Below, in pieces: positions 45,970-58,010 of a stretch of 64,000 nt of DNA (position 1 is the stretch's first letter; each line of letters starts with the position of its first letter). The notes beneath the pieces were generated by a model, which saw nothing but the letters and a program-made list of their open reading frames with translations, made no database searches and was not told the origin of the DNA. Made by a program: the position numbers and the translations under genes. This stretch comes from Hsuehochloa calcarea. Its lineage: Eukaryota; Streptophyta; Magnoliopsida; Poales; Poaceae. Location of the stretch: assembly GCA_036346395.1 (NCBI GenBank), contig CM070601.1, positions 15,001,763 through 15,065,762 on the forward strand, written 5' to 3'.

Positions 45970-48011
45970 CTTGAAACCGTTCAACCTGCAAACAGCAAGA
46001 AAATGTCGTTTCAGTTCATGTATGGAGACCGAATCAACAGCTTCTTGTCATCTCAGCTTCTCATATCTAGATTACAGTTACGAGTCTACCAACCATTTCA
46101 AATCACTACGCATCCCTAATTCACCATCAAAACGACAACTCAATTCAATATGTATAAAGCATAATAAAAATTAACATATATGAGTCTCAACTAATTATAA
46201 ACACAACTCAAAGAAAATAAAACCCAAAATACTGTCTAGTGTTTACATGATCAACTAGTACTATTGGACGATTCTGATAGCTATTTCTGAACGAAGCAAC
46301 CTTAGGTCAGTGATTGTAACAAGGCGTTGGGCCAAAGGACGTTGTTAGCTTCAAGCTAACGCACAACTTGTAACAACAATTATAAGCCTTTACTCTTAAG
46401 TTACAAATAACATCATGCGTTAATCTGCTTCAAATCAGCATAAAAGCAGGATTGATCAATGCAATAACTTCAAGGATGTACTGGCACATGCGCTTGACTT
46501 TGCCCATGCTAATGCTTTTATGTGTTTGCCCGTGATTGTGCTTTGCAACTGCAGTCTTCAATCCTTGTTCAGCAAGGATCTAAACAGATGGCTTGCCTTT
46601 TGGGAGAGCAACAGATAACTTGCAAATTTGCAATGAATGAAAAACTAGAAGTCTCCCACTCTGCAAACTTGCTGGCAGCCTGGCACATGGAGCTTCTCAA
46701 AAAACATCCTAAAAGTTGGGAACTGAAAATTTCCCAACTATACAAAAAAAAACTTTAAACCAAGGAAACAAAATCCAACATACAATTAAGGTGAAAAAGG
46801 AAGGCTTAATTGTGTTTGCATAAATGAGATTTTGACACGGCAAGTATATGATATTTTATCCTAGTGTTCCTTCGTTCATGCTACTTTGTTTTCTCCCATA
46901 TGGTGATTTTGCTAGGTATATTTTCACTGATTTCACTCAAATGTACTTTCATTTTTTTTCTGATGAAATTACATCTGCTGTCTGTTTATCCATTTTCCCA
47001 TGATCCCATCCAAATCAAATATAAAACCATGTACAGAAAGGGTGCATAGTGTAAATGAATGTATAAAAGGTATTCAATAACTAGATATCTAGCAAGACAC
47101 ATTCAATTTATTAGCCAACGAAATTAGTTTCAGTATAGCACAACATATCAATGTTTCTTTGCAATTAGGTGACCATTATCTGTAAATTGAAAATTAAACG
47201 TTGAACATAGAAATACAAGAAGCTACAGAGTGAACTTTACGATCATCAGTTGAATGAAATTTCCCTAAATTGAAAAGAATTACAATTGCAAGAGGAGTTA
47301 AAGCCTCTAAGGTTTGTAGTCTTGCAAAAAAAAGGAATCGAACCATTTGAAAACCTTCACCTCTAATTGGACTTTTGCTGTCTGGCTAACTTGTGCTTAC
47401 AAAGAGATATAAAAATACACAAGTTTGTATTCATTCAGAAGCCAGCACTAAGTTCATTGGAATTGTGGAGTTGATTCAATTTCGCTGTTTTGTTTTGCAC
47501 AAATATTTTTTTGTCAGTTGAACATCTGATATTCACTTTTTTATTTTATTTAGACTTTCAATATCTAGGTGATCAACCGCTAGTCTCTTTCTAATGTGAT
47601 GCTTGTTCTCAGAAGCCCAGAAAATTCATGAAGCTACATTAAATCTATATATCTTGGCTAACAGCACTAAAGTTTATTGCTTTGATATTATTGCAACAGT
47701 GAAGACTAATCTGTTTAAATTGTAACAACTAAAATTCCTATGGAATAGCCTATTCCATACGAATTATTGGAAGTCAGTCCTTTCTTCCAAAATACCAAAT
47801 TCCTCCAGGTTTCCTTCATTCCAAATGGTGCCCAAAACAAGTATTTCACATTTGATATTAGTACGCAGACACTAACATACAACATTTTGGATTGCACAAA
47901 TGAATAATACAAAAACTGCTGCTCAAAAGCCTCATGCTTAAACAGAAGAGCACATCCTTTTAATCCAAAATTTCCTTATATTCCTTCCAAGCAAGAGAGC
48001 TACCTTTCAAA
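45970..48011. other. Intergenic DNA downstream of the CIPK gene
   Basis: This is AT-rich. A plus-strand frame at 46522-46758 (78 codons, SKQMACLLGEQQITCKF) is not clearly a gene. The last few hundred bases should hold the CIPK 3' UTR. Confidence 0.4.
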
Positions 48012-49520
48012 CTACTCGGTATCAGAAAGTATATTTGGAACTGAGCCCATATGGTGCACGAGATGCTGCATCCCAGGTTTCAACTCCCTGTTGCAGAAGT
48101 CCTCATACTCTTCCTTGTCCCCCGCCTTCTTCTTCACCTCCACCACCACGAGGCTTGGTGTGAGCTCAAATATCTCAGCCCCAATTGTCAATGGTCCCTT
48201 CTCGCCTTCCCTTGTGCCTTCTATGCTCACACGCCAGTCCTTCTGCCGAATGGAGAAGCTCTTCATCTTCGCAATTTCCTCCAATTTTGTAATTATCGTT
48301 TGCATGGGCTCCGCTGAGATGAACCTCACTTCATTCCCTCGCTCCTCAAACAGCCCTGATAAATCAAATCCCCTCGAGAAAGATATGATATCAAACGCAT
48401 TAAGACTTGCCGGCCGTGTGAGAGACCGGGCAGGCCGACGCCGCTCCTCGGACGAAAGTGTGGCAGGACAGGATGCCACAGACGAGTCTGACTCCCACCC
48501 GGACTCCTCACCATCATCCTCTTGCTGCGGTGGCGGTGGAGGAGGAGGAGGCTCACTAGGTTCCAGCCCCGGCGTCTCATTCTCACCGTCCTCCAAGCTG
48601 TGCACCTGATCGTCCTCGATATAGAACCTGACTGGCCGGAACCCCTTCAGGAACCACCTGCTCTCCATGACCTCGGCCACAGTAATCCTTGTCTCCGGGT
48701 TCGTGTCAAGAAGACGATTCAATAGACTGGTAAGATCCTTGGAGAACCATCTCGGGCACCGGAATTCGCCCCTGTAAATCTTTCGGTACATGGCCATAAG
48801 GTTCAGGTCGTGGAAAGGAAGGTACCCGGCCATGAGCACGAACAGGATGACACCGCAGGACCATATGTCCGCCTTGGCGCCGTCGTAGCCGCGGCGCGCG
48901 AGCACCTCGGGCGCGACGTATGAGGGCGTGCCGCAGAAGGTGTGGAGGAGGCCGTCAGGGTGGAACTGGTCGGCGACGGCGGAGAGGCCGAAGTCCGAGA
49001 CCTTGAGGTCGCCGCGCTCGTCGACGAGGAGGTTCTCGGGCTTGAGGTCGCGGTGGAAGACGCCGCGTGCGTGGCAGAACCCCACGGCAGAGATGAGCTG
49101 CTGGAAGTACCGCCGCGCGGTGTCCTCCTTAAGCCGGCCCTTGGCGACGCGGGCGAAGAGCTCGCCGCCGCGGACGAGCTCCATGACGAAGTAGATCTTG
49201 GACTTGGTGGCCATGACCTCGAAGAGGCGCACGATATTGGGGTGACGGACGCGGCGGAGGATGGCGATCTCGCGCTTGATGTGCGGGACGAGGCCGTGGC
49301 GGAGGGCCTTCTCCTTGTCGAGCACCTTGATGGCCACGGTCTCGCCGGTGTCGGCGTGGCGGGCGTGGTAGACCTTGGCGAAGGTGCCGTGGCCGAGGAG
49401 GCGGCCGAGCTCGTAGCGCCCGAGCAGGAGGCCGCCGCGCTTGCCCGCCCCGGCAGAGGAGGAGGACGGCCGCCGGGGTTGCGGCGACGGGTCCCGCGAC
49501 GACGGCGGGGTAGCGGCCAT
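48012..49520 (-). CDS. CIPK: CBL-interacting protein kinase (CIPK / SnRK3)
   Basis: A single exon encodes 502 residues. The kinase domain (about 36-291) has every key element: Gly-rich loop GHGTFAKV at 43-50, Lys65 in VAIK, HRDLKPEN with Asp158, DFG at 176-178 and APE at 203-205. The activation loop includes Thr194 and Ser200. An acidic, Pro-rich linker (about 303-370, with nine prolines in a row) leads to the NAF/FISL motif SLNAFDIISFSRGFDLSGLF at 372-391, which binds calcium-loaded CBL proteins and relieves autoinhibition. It is followed by the phosphatase-interaction region RFISAEPMQTIITKLEEIAK at 399-418. Intronless CIPKs form a distinct plant clade. The kinase acts in calcium-dependent signalling, usually on ion transporters or stress pathways at the plasma or vacuolar membrane. 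The start ATG at 49520 gives an MAATPPSSRDPSPQPRR N-terminus. The member number was not assigned. Confidence 0.96.
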   Translation of the reverse strand: MAATPPSSRDPSPQPRRPSSSSAGAGKRGGLLLGRYELGRLLGHGTFAKVYHARHADTGETVAIKVLDKEKALRHGLVPHIKREIAILRRVRHPNIVRLFEVMATKSKIYFVMELVRGGELFARVAKGRLKEDTARRYFQQLISAVGFCHARGVFHRDLKPENLLVDERGDLKVSDFGLSAVADQFHPDGLLHTFCGTPSYVAPEVLARRGYDGAKADIWSCGVILFVLMAGYLPFHDLNLMAMYRKIYRGEFRCPRWFSKDLTSLLNRLLDTNPETRITVAEVMESRWFLKGFRPVRFYIEDDQVHSLEDGENETPGLEPSEPPPPPPPPQQEDDGEESGWESDSSVASCPATLSSEERRRPARSLTRPASLNAFDIISFSRGFDLSGLFEERGNEVRFISAEPMQTIITKLEEIAKMKSFSIRQKDWRVSIEGTREGEKGPLTIGAEIFELTPSLVVVEVKKKAGDKEEYEDFCNRELKPGMQHLVHHMGSVPNILSDTE

Positions 49521-50342
49521 GGGGATGGGGGGTACGGGGCCTGGGCGGACGGAGAGGCGGAGAGCGAGGCGGATTAGGTGGTGGTGGAGGTGGTGGTGGT
49601 GGGGTCGGACAACGGGAGGAGGAGACGAGTGGCCGGCATTGGAGGGAGGAACAGCCTAATGGCTCCTGGATAATAATACCCCTCTCTTTTTTTTTGGCTC
49701 TTTTCATGCGTTAGTTGCGGACTTGCGGTTGGGGTTGGAGAGACGGAGACTCACGGCATGTACAGTTGTACGGCGGGTGATATTAACCGTTTATAATCTC
49801 TATCACTTAAAATATTTTATGATAAGTATGAGAGAGACGAACGAGAGATGTAGAAAATTGTTTGGCATATAACAGATGCTTCATAAGACCCTTATAGATA
49901 TTTTTTTTTATTATGTCTACGTCGTCTGTAACTACAGACAAGTACTGTTTGTATAGATAGATAACTTACAGACAATCTATTGTACGAATTGTGTTTAATT
50001 TTGTTTATAGATGATATCAAAGATACTACAGACAACTACTGTCTATATCACTATGCATTCCTCAGAGAGTTTCCTCTTACTTTCTTTCTCTCCCGGTTTT
50101 AAATGTTTTTTAATCGTGTTTATAGCTCTATGCCCTTTGGAGGTTTTGCCTATTTGGCACTTGGCATTTATTATGCATGTTATTAGCGAAAATGGCATCA
50201 TTCGTGGTGTATTGTCAAATTTGGCACAACGGACACACCGGTGGTGGACGTGTGTCCAAGTCTGTGCCCCTGTGGCGCGGAGGCAATCTCCACTGAGCAT
50301 CTCTGGCCCGGACTTCGCTCCTTGCGCTACGTCGTCCTATCT
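49521..50342. other. CIPK upstream region and repeat-derived DNA
   Basis: 49521-49700 is a likely CIPK 5' leader, with a GGT-rich stretch and a poly-T run. 49750-50060 has several CTACAGACAACTACTGTCTA-like inverted words and may be a degenerate MITE, but its ends are not clear. Confidence 0.4.
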
Positions 50343-50518
50343 GTGGCTCCCAGGCCCGAACAAGGGGTGTTTGTGGATCCCTAGCCCAGACAACACTGTC
50401 CGTGGATTCCTAGCCCGGACAAGCCTATTGTTTGTGGCTCCCTCGCCTGGACATGGCTGTTCGTGGCTCTGTCGCCCGGACAAGCGTTGTCCGTGGCTCG
50501 GTAGCCCGGACGCCATCT
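50343..50518 (+). repeat. Six tandem units of about 30 bp
   Basis: Units starting GTGGCTCC/GTGGATCC and containing TAGCCCGGACAA begin at 50343, 50373, 50402, 50434, 50463 and 50493. The spacing is 29-32 bp, and each unit differs at several places. Confidence 0.8.
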
Positions 50519-51517
50519 ACCCCGTTGCATGGTTGTCCGGACGCCTGCCGCCCGTCCACGTGGCCGCATTTTCGGGCGTGTTGCAGACGGTCTGAGCCCC
50601 CCTAGCCCTTTCGACGCCGAAAGCATACCCCATTTTTCCCCGTCCCATTTGTCATGTCGTTGCGCATGTATGGCTGATCACGCTGCCCGTCTACGCAAAA
50701 CGCATTCGCACGCTTATAAAAACCGGTGTCGCGCTCACTCTCATTCTGTAATTCGTTCTCGTTCTCGCGCTTATTGCTAAGAACAAAGAGAACTAAACTA
50801 ATATTTTGTTGGAAATACGCTGGAAAGTAAATACTTTGTTCGACATCAAGGCAAGGTAAAATTTCTTCATATGATTTACTTGTAATTATTTTAGTCGTAG
50901 TCAATTAACGATAACTTATTAATCGTAGTTAGTCAGTGGTAATTGACCCGTAGTTTGTAAATGGTAATTAAATTAGTGGTAAGTAAGTAGTCGTAATTAA
51001 ATACGCATAGTTAGTTAGTCGTAAATAATTAGTGGGCATGAAGTATTAATTAATTAATTAGTCATAATTTCTATTTCATAATTAAATTTCACACAAATCA
51101 TTACTGCTAATTTTCGTTAGTGCAAAATAAGTGGTCATATTCACGTGACCATAATTAATTTGTTGGTAAGTAATAACTCGTACGTAATTGGTGGTAACTA
51201 ATTAATCATAATTAATTAAGTGGGAATTACACAGATGTAATGAATTATTCATTAGTAATTTATTGCGAAGTAATCAAATTATTGGTAATTAATTAACTAT
51301 TGCTTATTTGTATGTAATATGGCATAATTATCTCTGTGTTGGGTAATTAGTGGCAAAAAATTACAAGCAACTAATTAGTACCTTTTTGTTTAGACCTATT
51401 TAATTAGTGGTAATTGGAGAAATAATCTCATGTAAATAGTTGTGTATAATTATTTAATTAGTGCTAATTATATACCATGTTTGTTATATTGCATACCCTA
51501 CTTAGGTAATTTTCAAC
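50519..51517 (+). other. Promoter-like and AT-rich leader upstream of MULE remnant
   Basis: A TATA-like box (CGCTTATAAAAACC) lies near 50713-50725, followed by a C/T-rich, transcript-like stretch. From 50880 to 51500 the DNA is built of short TAATTA / GTGGTAATTA words with no coding content. Confidence 0.4.
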
Positions 51518-52378
51518 ATGCAAGACTTGGTAGTGTTTCATGGCGATAGTCTCGTACGAGCCGGCACCGACGGATTTGACCTGTTGAGATGCCACTACAA
51601 GGTGGTCCGGGTGGAGGGGATCGATGTGGTGAATATTCACAAACTTAGGAGCTGCATCTGGAGGGAGTTCGACTCAGAGCCAACGACGAAGAAACTTGTT
51701 TTCGAGGCGATCACCTGCACGCACGCGGTTTGGGAGCTAGTCAAGTTGAACAGAAGCGTTGCATGGACTCGCACGGTCGATTACTTCGTCAATAGAGCCA
51801 CCATAGCGAGGTGACAGATGAAAAGAAGAAGCAGTGGTCCGAGAAGATGCAGAAGTATATAGACCGGAAGATGCAGAAGTCCCGAATGCACGACATCCGG
51901 GTGATCGATGGCCTCAAGAGGAACTACGAGATCAGATTGCGGCAAAAATATGTCAGCAATCATGTCAGGGGAGAAAGGAAACATGCATGCATCCTGGATG
52001 ATGTGGCTACATGCGTCTGCAACAAACCGAAGCTCTTGCACAAGCTATGCTCGCATGTGTACAAGGCGTGTGCGTAAATGAGGTAGATATCTACACCATA
52101 TATCTCCGAGTATTACAACATGCAGCACCTTTTCGATACGTGGAGTGCAGAGTTTCATTCGTATAGCTTGGACATGAACTATAGGGATTTATGGCCGGAC
52201 AGGGTGCAATGGGGTTGAACAAGGCCTTGAAGTCAACTGGGAAGGGAGGACATAAAACGCAACACTTCTGGAACGACATTGATGACAGCTAGCATGGGGC
52301 CTGAGCCGCACAATGAAGTGCAGGATATGCAAGGCTATTGGTCACTCCATGAAGGCTTGCCCCAACAAACCGAGCTAG
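51518..52378 (+). pseudogene. MULE (Mutator-like) transposase, internally deleted
   Basis: The N-terminal piece reads MQDLVVFHGDSLVRAGTDGF and VVRVEGIDVVNIHKL. It passes directly into a segment normally near the C-terminus (RSVAWTRTVDYFVNR, EKMQKYIDRKMQKSR). A SWIM-type zinc motif follows (CVCNKPKLLHKLCSHVYKAC) near 52010-52070, and then a CCHC knuckle (CRICKAIGHSMKACP) near 52320-52360 and a TAG at 52376-52378. The DDE catalytic core is absent, so the element cannot catalyse transposition. There is a frameshift at about 51812 and others between 52078 and 52310. Flanking terminal inverted repeats were not found. Confidence 0.7.
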
Positions 52379-52571
52379 TCTAGTCGCCACTCAGTGTCGT
52401 AATTTATTGTATTGTCCATCTGTACGGGGATCGTCGTGTCATCTAAATAGGTAGTCTACACATATTTGTGCCAATCTTTGCGTCATTCTTTCTTAATGTG
52501 TACGTATATCGACATTATATTTGTTTTGAACTGACTGGCATTTATTTTGTGCACAACAATGGAACATTACG

Positions 52572-52764
52572 TTGGCCTACAATATGTCAGACTCATCGGG
52601 GAACTTTTATGCGAAGGTATTGCAGAAGATCAGGTGGCTAGCGAAGAGGGCTAAACTCTACCCAGATTTTTCAATGAAGGATGCTCTGGTACCCCCAGAG
52701 TTGACACACCCGCAATGTCTGTGCGAACTACCAGAATCTTACGAAGATCATTTTTCACACCCCA
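52572..52764 (+). pseudogene. Coding fragment split by the gypsy insertion, left part
   Basis: The frame reads MSDSSGNFYAKVLQKIRWLA, LYPDFSMKDALVPPELTHPQ and CLCELPESYEDHF, then is broken at 52764 by the gypsy element. A C-L-C motif suggests the start of a zinc-binding module. Its continuation lies at 62075-62268 after the element. Its position just downstream of the MULE remnant suggests it may be a second gene of that element or a captured host gene. The family was not recognised. Confidence 0.45.
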
Positions 52765-54635
52765 TGACACCCCCCTATCCATTAATTATCGCACACTATA
52801 GAAATTACAAATAAGAAGGCGTGGATCGTACTACACATAAATAAGCAATGGGAAATTATAACCGTGCAAACTTCCTTGTAAGAGAATCTTACGCACACAT
52901 CGATTTTCATGGCACACCCAATATGCAAAACTCCATCATAAACATCATATCCAACTTTTCATCATGTCCATTAACAATATAAATCCATACCATTCCATTG
53001 CTTGCAATTAAACAAAATAAAAGCACAACAATAATGGTAATAGAAGATAAAGAAAACAAGGATCGATCATTGATCATTTCACAATGCACTTGCCTTTACT
53101 AGCAAATGACGACATTTGATTTGATTAGAAGACGGCAACAAGCACGACGCCTCCTATATTAAATACACCAACTTCAATACAAATTACAGCAACAAGAATA
53201 GCAATCAATATGCTTCGCTCCTACACGCCCCCAAATATAACACGCTACGGCATCGACTAGTTACCTATAGCTGACTTAGTACTAAAACGAACGTAACTTT
53301 TGACTCGCAAGTCCGATCACGACAAACCACCCCATTCTGGATTCTTCATAAAATTATCCACATTTTCTTAGATTACAAAGACTTCTAATTAAATCATCTA
53401 ACCCTCCGTATTTAGCCCAGAAAGTCGGTCTGTCCGCTCCGGAACAGCGGTCTTCCAAATTTCATAACTTTCGTTTTACTCAACCAAAATACGCGTTCTC
53501 AGATTCTACAGAACCATTGGACAATTATATACAACTTTCATGTAGATCAAAAATACTAATTAATCTGTTTACTATTTTTAATCTACAGTTTACCAAAACA
53601 GCGCCGAAAGACGACAACCGTAAAAACAGGGGTCTTCCGAAAATCATAACTCAAATTCTACTTGTCCGATTGACATAATAAAATATGCTAAAGAAAGCTA
53701 TCGAAATTATCTACAATTAACTAGTAGATGAGATTACCAAAATTTGCCATTACGATACCCAATAATTGTACAACCAACAGCAAAGTTAAACAAACTCATT
53801 AATCGATACCTCCAAATTCTAATTCCGGAGGCAAATGGAAGACATGCATAAACAGTAAACAAAATCATGCATGGCACCTCAATACGTTAAATTCATAGAT
53901 CGCTAACCACGGCACTACACATCTGCTGACTCATGTATATCAGTAACTAATGAAACCCAATTACTAGTAACGGCAAACAAGTGGAACAAAGGCATTGATA
54001 CCTAGCGCACCTATGCAAGCTCGGTCGAGAAAATTAGCAAGAAGAAGTGGTAGTATCCAGCAGCAAGATGCATCAACTCGGCAGGGTCGCAAGCAGCCTC
54101 GGCTTGGCTTCCAGCGATGGCTTCCACGTGCGCAAGGCACCAGCAGTAGCAGAACGGCAGTAATCCGGCTCGGTTGGAAAGACAATCAAGCGCAGCAGAC
54201 GGTGATGCACGAAGACAAAGGGCTCGGCGAACAAGGCATCAAGCGGCAAAGAAATCCAAATAAGACCTCGGCAGACAGCGCAATGCGCGAACGCTTCCAC
54301 GCACGACAAAGAAATCGATGGTCAGCCCGCCGCCAACGCACAGAGCGACGCCGGCGGGTTAAGGGCTACGCACACAAGCAAAGACCAGGAGATTAGCAAG
54401 GCATGCACGGCTTGAAGAAAAATATGGAGGCTACGTGGGAAATAAAATGGCTAGGGTTTCTAAAAAATCCAAAACCTATTTATAGCTCAAAAGATATTCA
54501 AATATTCTATTTCTCACACACTCTTTTATTTAATTACGCAAGCCCTTAAGACGATTTTATGTATATTATTCGATTAATTACGCCTCGACCCTTAATACAT
54601 GATTATTAATACTATTATTAATTTCGAGTATTACA
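52765..54635 (-). repeat. 3' LTR of gypsy element, with an internal deletion
   Basis: The LTR starts TGACACCCC on the plus strand and ends GTATTACA. It aligns with 59631-62069, but about 500 bases of the right copy (around 59840-60345) are replaced here by about 50 unrelated bases near 52870-52918. The stretch 53265-53760 is almost identical to 60700-61190, whereas 53996-54420 has many indels. Confidence 0.88.
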
Positions 54636-54950
54636 TTCTACCCTTAACGGAATTCGACCGAATTCTACTCACGATCTACTCAAACAAAAACTACATCACT
54701 GAAATTAAACAATAAAACAACACGCACTGACGTGAACAACTCGATATTGCTCGCGCATGCGAGACTCCAACTCCCAAGTCGCCTCTCTCTCGATCAAGCG
54801 CCCACAAAGACCTTGACGATACCAACGCTCTTGTGCCTCAAGATCGCTCCGACCTCTCCGTAATGCGCCACGGACGCGACTCAACCGTGAGGTCTTGCTC
54901 AATAGCCAACGGCTCTAATGAAATCTTATGCTCGATCTCTCAAAACTTTC
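54636..54950 (-). pseudogene. Chromodomain-like C-terminus of gypsy integrase
   Basis: The minus strand reads EREATWELESRMREQYRV. This is the usual end of plant chromovirus integrase, where the chromodomain is thought to direct insertion to particular chromatin. The preceding part of the domain is scrambled by frameshifts. Confidence 0.6.
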
Positions 54951-55957
54951 TCAAGATCGAGACGTGAAACACATTGTGAACTCCACGCATGGATTCGTGA
55001 AGGTCCAGCGGTAAGCTAACTTCCCAATTCTTGCAATAATCGGGAATGGTCCAACGTACTCGGGCTAAGCTTTCCTTTGGTACCGAATCAACAATACCTT
55101 TAGTGGGAGACACTCTCAAGAGCACTGTCACCCACCGCAAACTCCAAGTCACGCCTCCTCAAATCAAGATAACTTTTCTCGCTCGCTCGAGTCGCTAATG
55201 ATTCTCGCCTCACCATGGCCACACGCCAACGGTCTTCAATCCAAATCAGGACCCAAAATTGCCTTCTCTCCAATCGCATCCCAACAAAGTGGCGATCCGC
55301 ACTTCCGCCCATAGAGAACCTCAAATGGCGCGCTCTAATACTAGAATGGTAACTATTATTATAAGCAAACTCGCAAGTGGCAACTCGTCCTCCCAACTAC
55401 CCTTCCAAGACAAAACGCAAGATCGCAACATATCCTCCAAAGTCCAATAGTACGCCTGATCGCCCATCCGTCTGTGGGTGAAATGTCAGACTAAGGCGAG
55501 CTGTGTGCCCAATGCACTCGCAGACTCTCCCGTAACTTGGAGACAAACTTGATCTCTCGCTAAATGATGGTCTTTGGCACACCATGCACCTTACTATCTC
55601 ACGCATATATAGGAGCTAGATCACTCGCCGAATTTGTCGTGCGAATAGGAATGAAGTGTGCGACTTGCCGAATCGATCCACCACTACCCAAATCGCATCC
55701 TTCCTCGCGCGAACGAGGCAACGCCACTACAAAGTCCATAGAGATATCATCCCAAGGCCACCGGGTACCTCCAAAGGTCGCAACAACCTCGCAGGGCGCT
55801 TGTGCTCGGCTTTCACTTGTCGACACACACCACAAGAAGCCACATAGTTAGCAATATCCACCTTCATTCTTTTCCACCAAAAATTTCGCTTCAGATCTCG
55901 ATACATCTTAGTCTCACCAGATGAACGATTATACGGAGTGCGATGTGCCTCTCTCAA
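54951..55957 (-). pseudogene. gypsy integrase, broken
   Basis: Right to left: the zinc-binding N-terminal domain (MREAHRTPYNRSSGETKMYR, NFWWKRMKVDIANYV, CGVCRQVKAEHKRP) at 55957-55790; the first catalytic Asp region (WDDISMDFVVALPRS) near 55755-55700; a TFHPQTDGRS segment near 55490; and the C-terminal region with LPLDLHESMRGVHNVFHVSI at about 55010-54945. Pieces fall in different frames. The second catalytic Asp and the Glu cannot be assigned safely. Confidence 0.85.
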
Positions 55958-56399
55958 GATATCATCTTTGACCTCCGCTTTTGCGACGCAAAGGCGCCTT
56001 TAAACCTCAAAGTACCGTAATCATCCATGCTAAAATCACACTTTTACCCTCATCCGCACGCTTCCTAACCTCCCGTAGTAACCGGTCACTTTCTTGTGCT
56101 TCCCGACACGGCCGGAATAGCCGACTCGTAATCAATCGTGTCTCAACATGTGTTGTGCCCGCATAACAATAAGATATTCCCATGCGATCAAAATCAGCAA
56201 TAAGGCAATCTAGAGTAGCGGAGTCGCCTTGCGACTAAGAGCATCAAGAACTACATTGGCCTTGCTCGATGATACCGAATAGTAAGATCATAATCCTTGA
56301 TCAACTCTAACCACCTCCTTTGCCTCAAATTCAGATCCTTCGAGTGAAGATATACTTGAGACTCTTGTGATCCGTGAAAATATCACAAGGCTCACCGTA

Positions 56400-58010
56400 T
56401 AGATAATGCCTCCAAATCTTGAGAGCAAAAACAATCGCAGCCTAACTCCAAGTCATGAGTGGGATAATTCGCTGTGCTTCTTTAATCGCCTCGACGCATA
56501 AGCAATCACCTTACCGCCTTGCATGAGAACACAGCCAAGACCCACTCGAGACGATCCGAAAAGATCGTGAACCGCTTCCTGGTTCGGAAGAGTGAGAATA
56601 GGAGAGGTCACCAACCCGTCCTTCAAAATGCGTAAATCGCTCCACACTCATCACCCATCGAATCTCACACCTTTCGAGTAAGCCGAGACATCGGCTTGGC
56701 AATGATAGAGAAATCCTCGCACAAAACGCCGATAATAACCACCAAACCTGTAAAACTCCTCACCTCCTTTACATTAGTCGGCCTCTTCCAATCCACCACT
56801 CGTGGATACCTTACTAGGATCAACAAAGAATACCCCGAGGGTTAATCACATGACCCGTAAAACCCACTTCAAATCCGAACTCACACTTCTTCAATTTAGC
56901 ATAGAACTTGTGCTCTCTCAAAGTATCTAAAACCAAATTTCAAATGACGCTCATGATCCACATTAGTCTTGGAATAGATAAGAATATCATCAATGAACAC
57001 CACCACGAAGTCATCTAGATACTCGTGTAACATGTTGTTCATAGTTTCCATAAAATGGCAGTGCATTAGTCAATCCAAAGGACATAACTTTATACTCATA
57101 ATGCCCATACCGTAGAGAAAGCGCCTTCTCTACATCCTCGCCACGCACACGGATTTGATTATACCCCGATCGAGATCAATCTTGGAGAACACTTGAGCTC
57201 CATTCAACCGATCAAACAAGTCCTCAATGCGGGCAATGGATATTTGTTCTTGATTGTGACCGCATTAAGTGCACGATAATCAATACACATACGCCAACTC
57301 CCATCCTTCTTCTCTCGTGAATGTATCAGAGCTCCCCACGGCGATACACTACGCTGATCAAACCTTTAGCCAACAAATCATCCAATTGCTTCTTCAACTC
57401 GTCCCAAACGGACGTGCTAGTCGATATGGAGACATCGAGATGGGACGAGTACCGGAACAAGATCAATGCGAAACTCCACGCCTCGCGCAGTGGCAAACCC
57501 TAAGCTCACCGGGAACACATCCGGATAATCACTAACCACCGGAATCTCCTCAATCTGCGGGCCACACTCGGTTTCAAAGAAGAGCTAAAAGAAGCCTTTT
57601 CATCGCACGACCCGGAACAGTCCAACCAACATCGAAGAGAGCGCGAGGCGACTCCTGAAAGGTCAAAGTCTCCCCATTTAGGTCTCGCAGTAGATCGCTC
57701 TACGTAAATGTGATATCACGGCCGATAAGAGTGCAACCAATCCATACCCAAGATAACGCCGAACGGCTCCATTTGAATAACTATCAAATTCGCCGTGAAC
57801 TTCTCTCCATCGATAATAATAGAACACCCAGACAAACAAAGAGAACTAGCAATAATACCCTGTGAGAACTAACCAACACCGATCGAGAAATCCATCAGAT
57901 ACTCAAGTTCGCTCTTCTAGCAAACACCGACGAGACAAACGAAAAGGTAGCCCCGAATCAAAAGGACTAAAGCATCAAACGAATCCACAAGCAAAGTACT
58001 GTCACCACCA
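56400..58010 (-). pseudogene. gypsy protease, reverse transcriptase and RNase H, broken
   Basis: A protease-like DSGATFSFVSS segment lies near 57960, with one base missing in the DSG codons. RT shows FVVVFIDDILIYSKTNVDHE near 57010-56960 (the F-I-D-D catalytic loop), with AFGLTNALPFYG just upstream. RNase H starts at 56647 with SPILTLPNQEAVHDLF, GLGCVLMQGGKVIAYASRRL and KKHSELSHS. The order is normal for Ty3/gypsy pol. Short indels break the frame every 100-250 bases. Confidence 0.8.

Noticed and set aside
48942..49577. 211-codon open frame opposite the CIPK gene (and 48091-48609, 49129-49707)
   Set aside because: These are antisense or out-of-frame shadows of the GC-rich CIPK exon with low-complexity composition and no recognisable domain.
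53964..54396. Plus- and minus-strand frames of 70-133 codons in the gypsy LTR
   Set aside because: They lie inside an LTR and the homologous LTR at 61430-61820 breaks them by indels, so they are not conserved.
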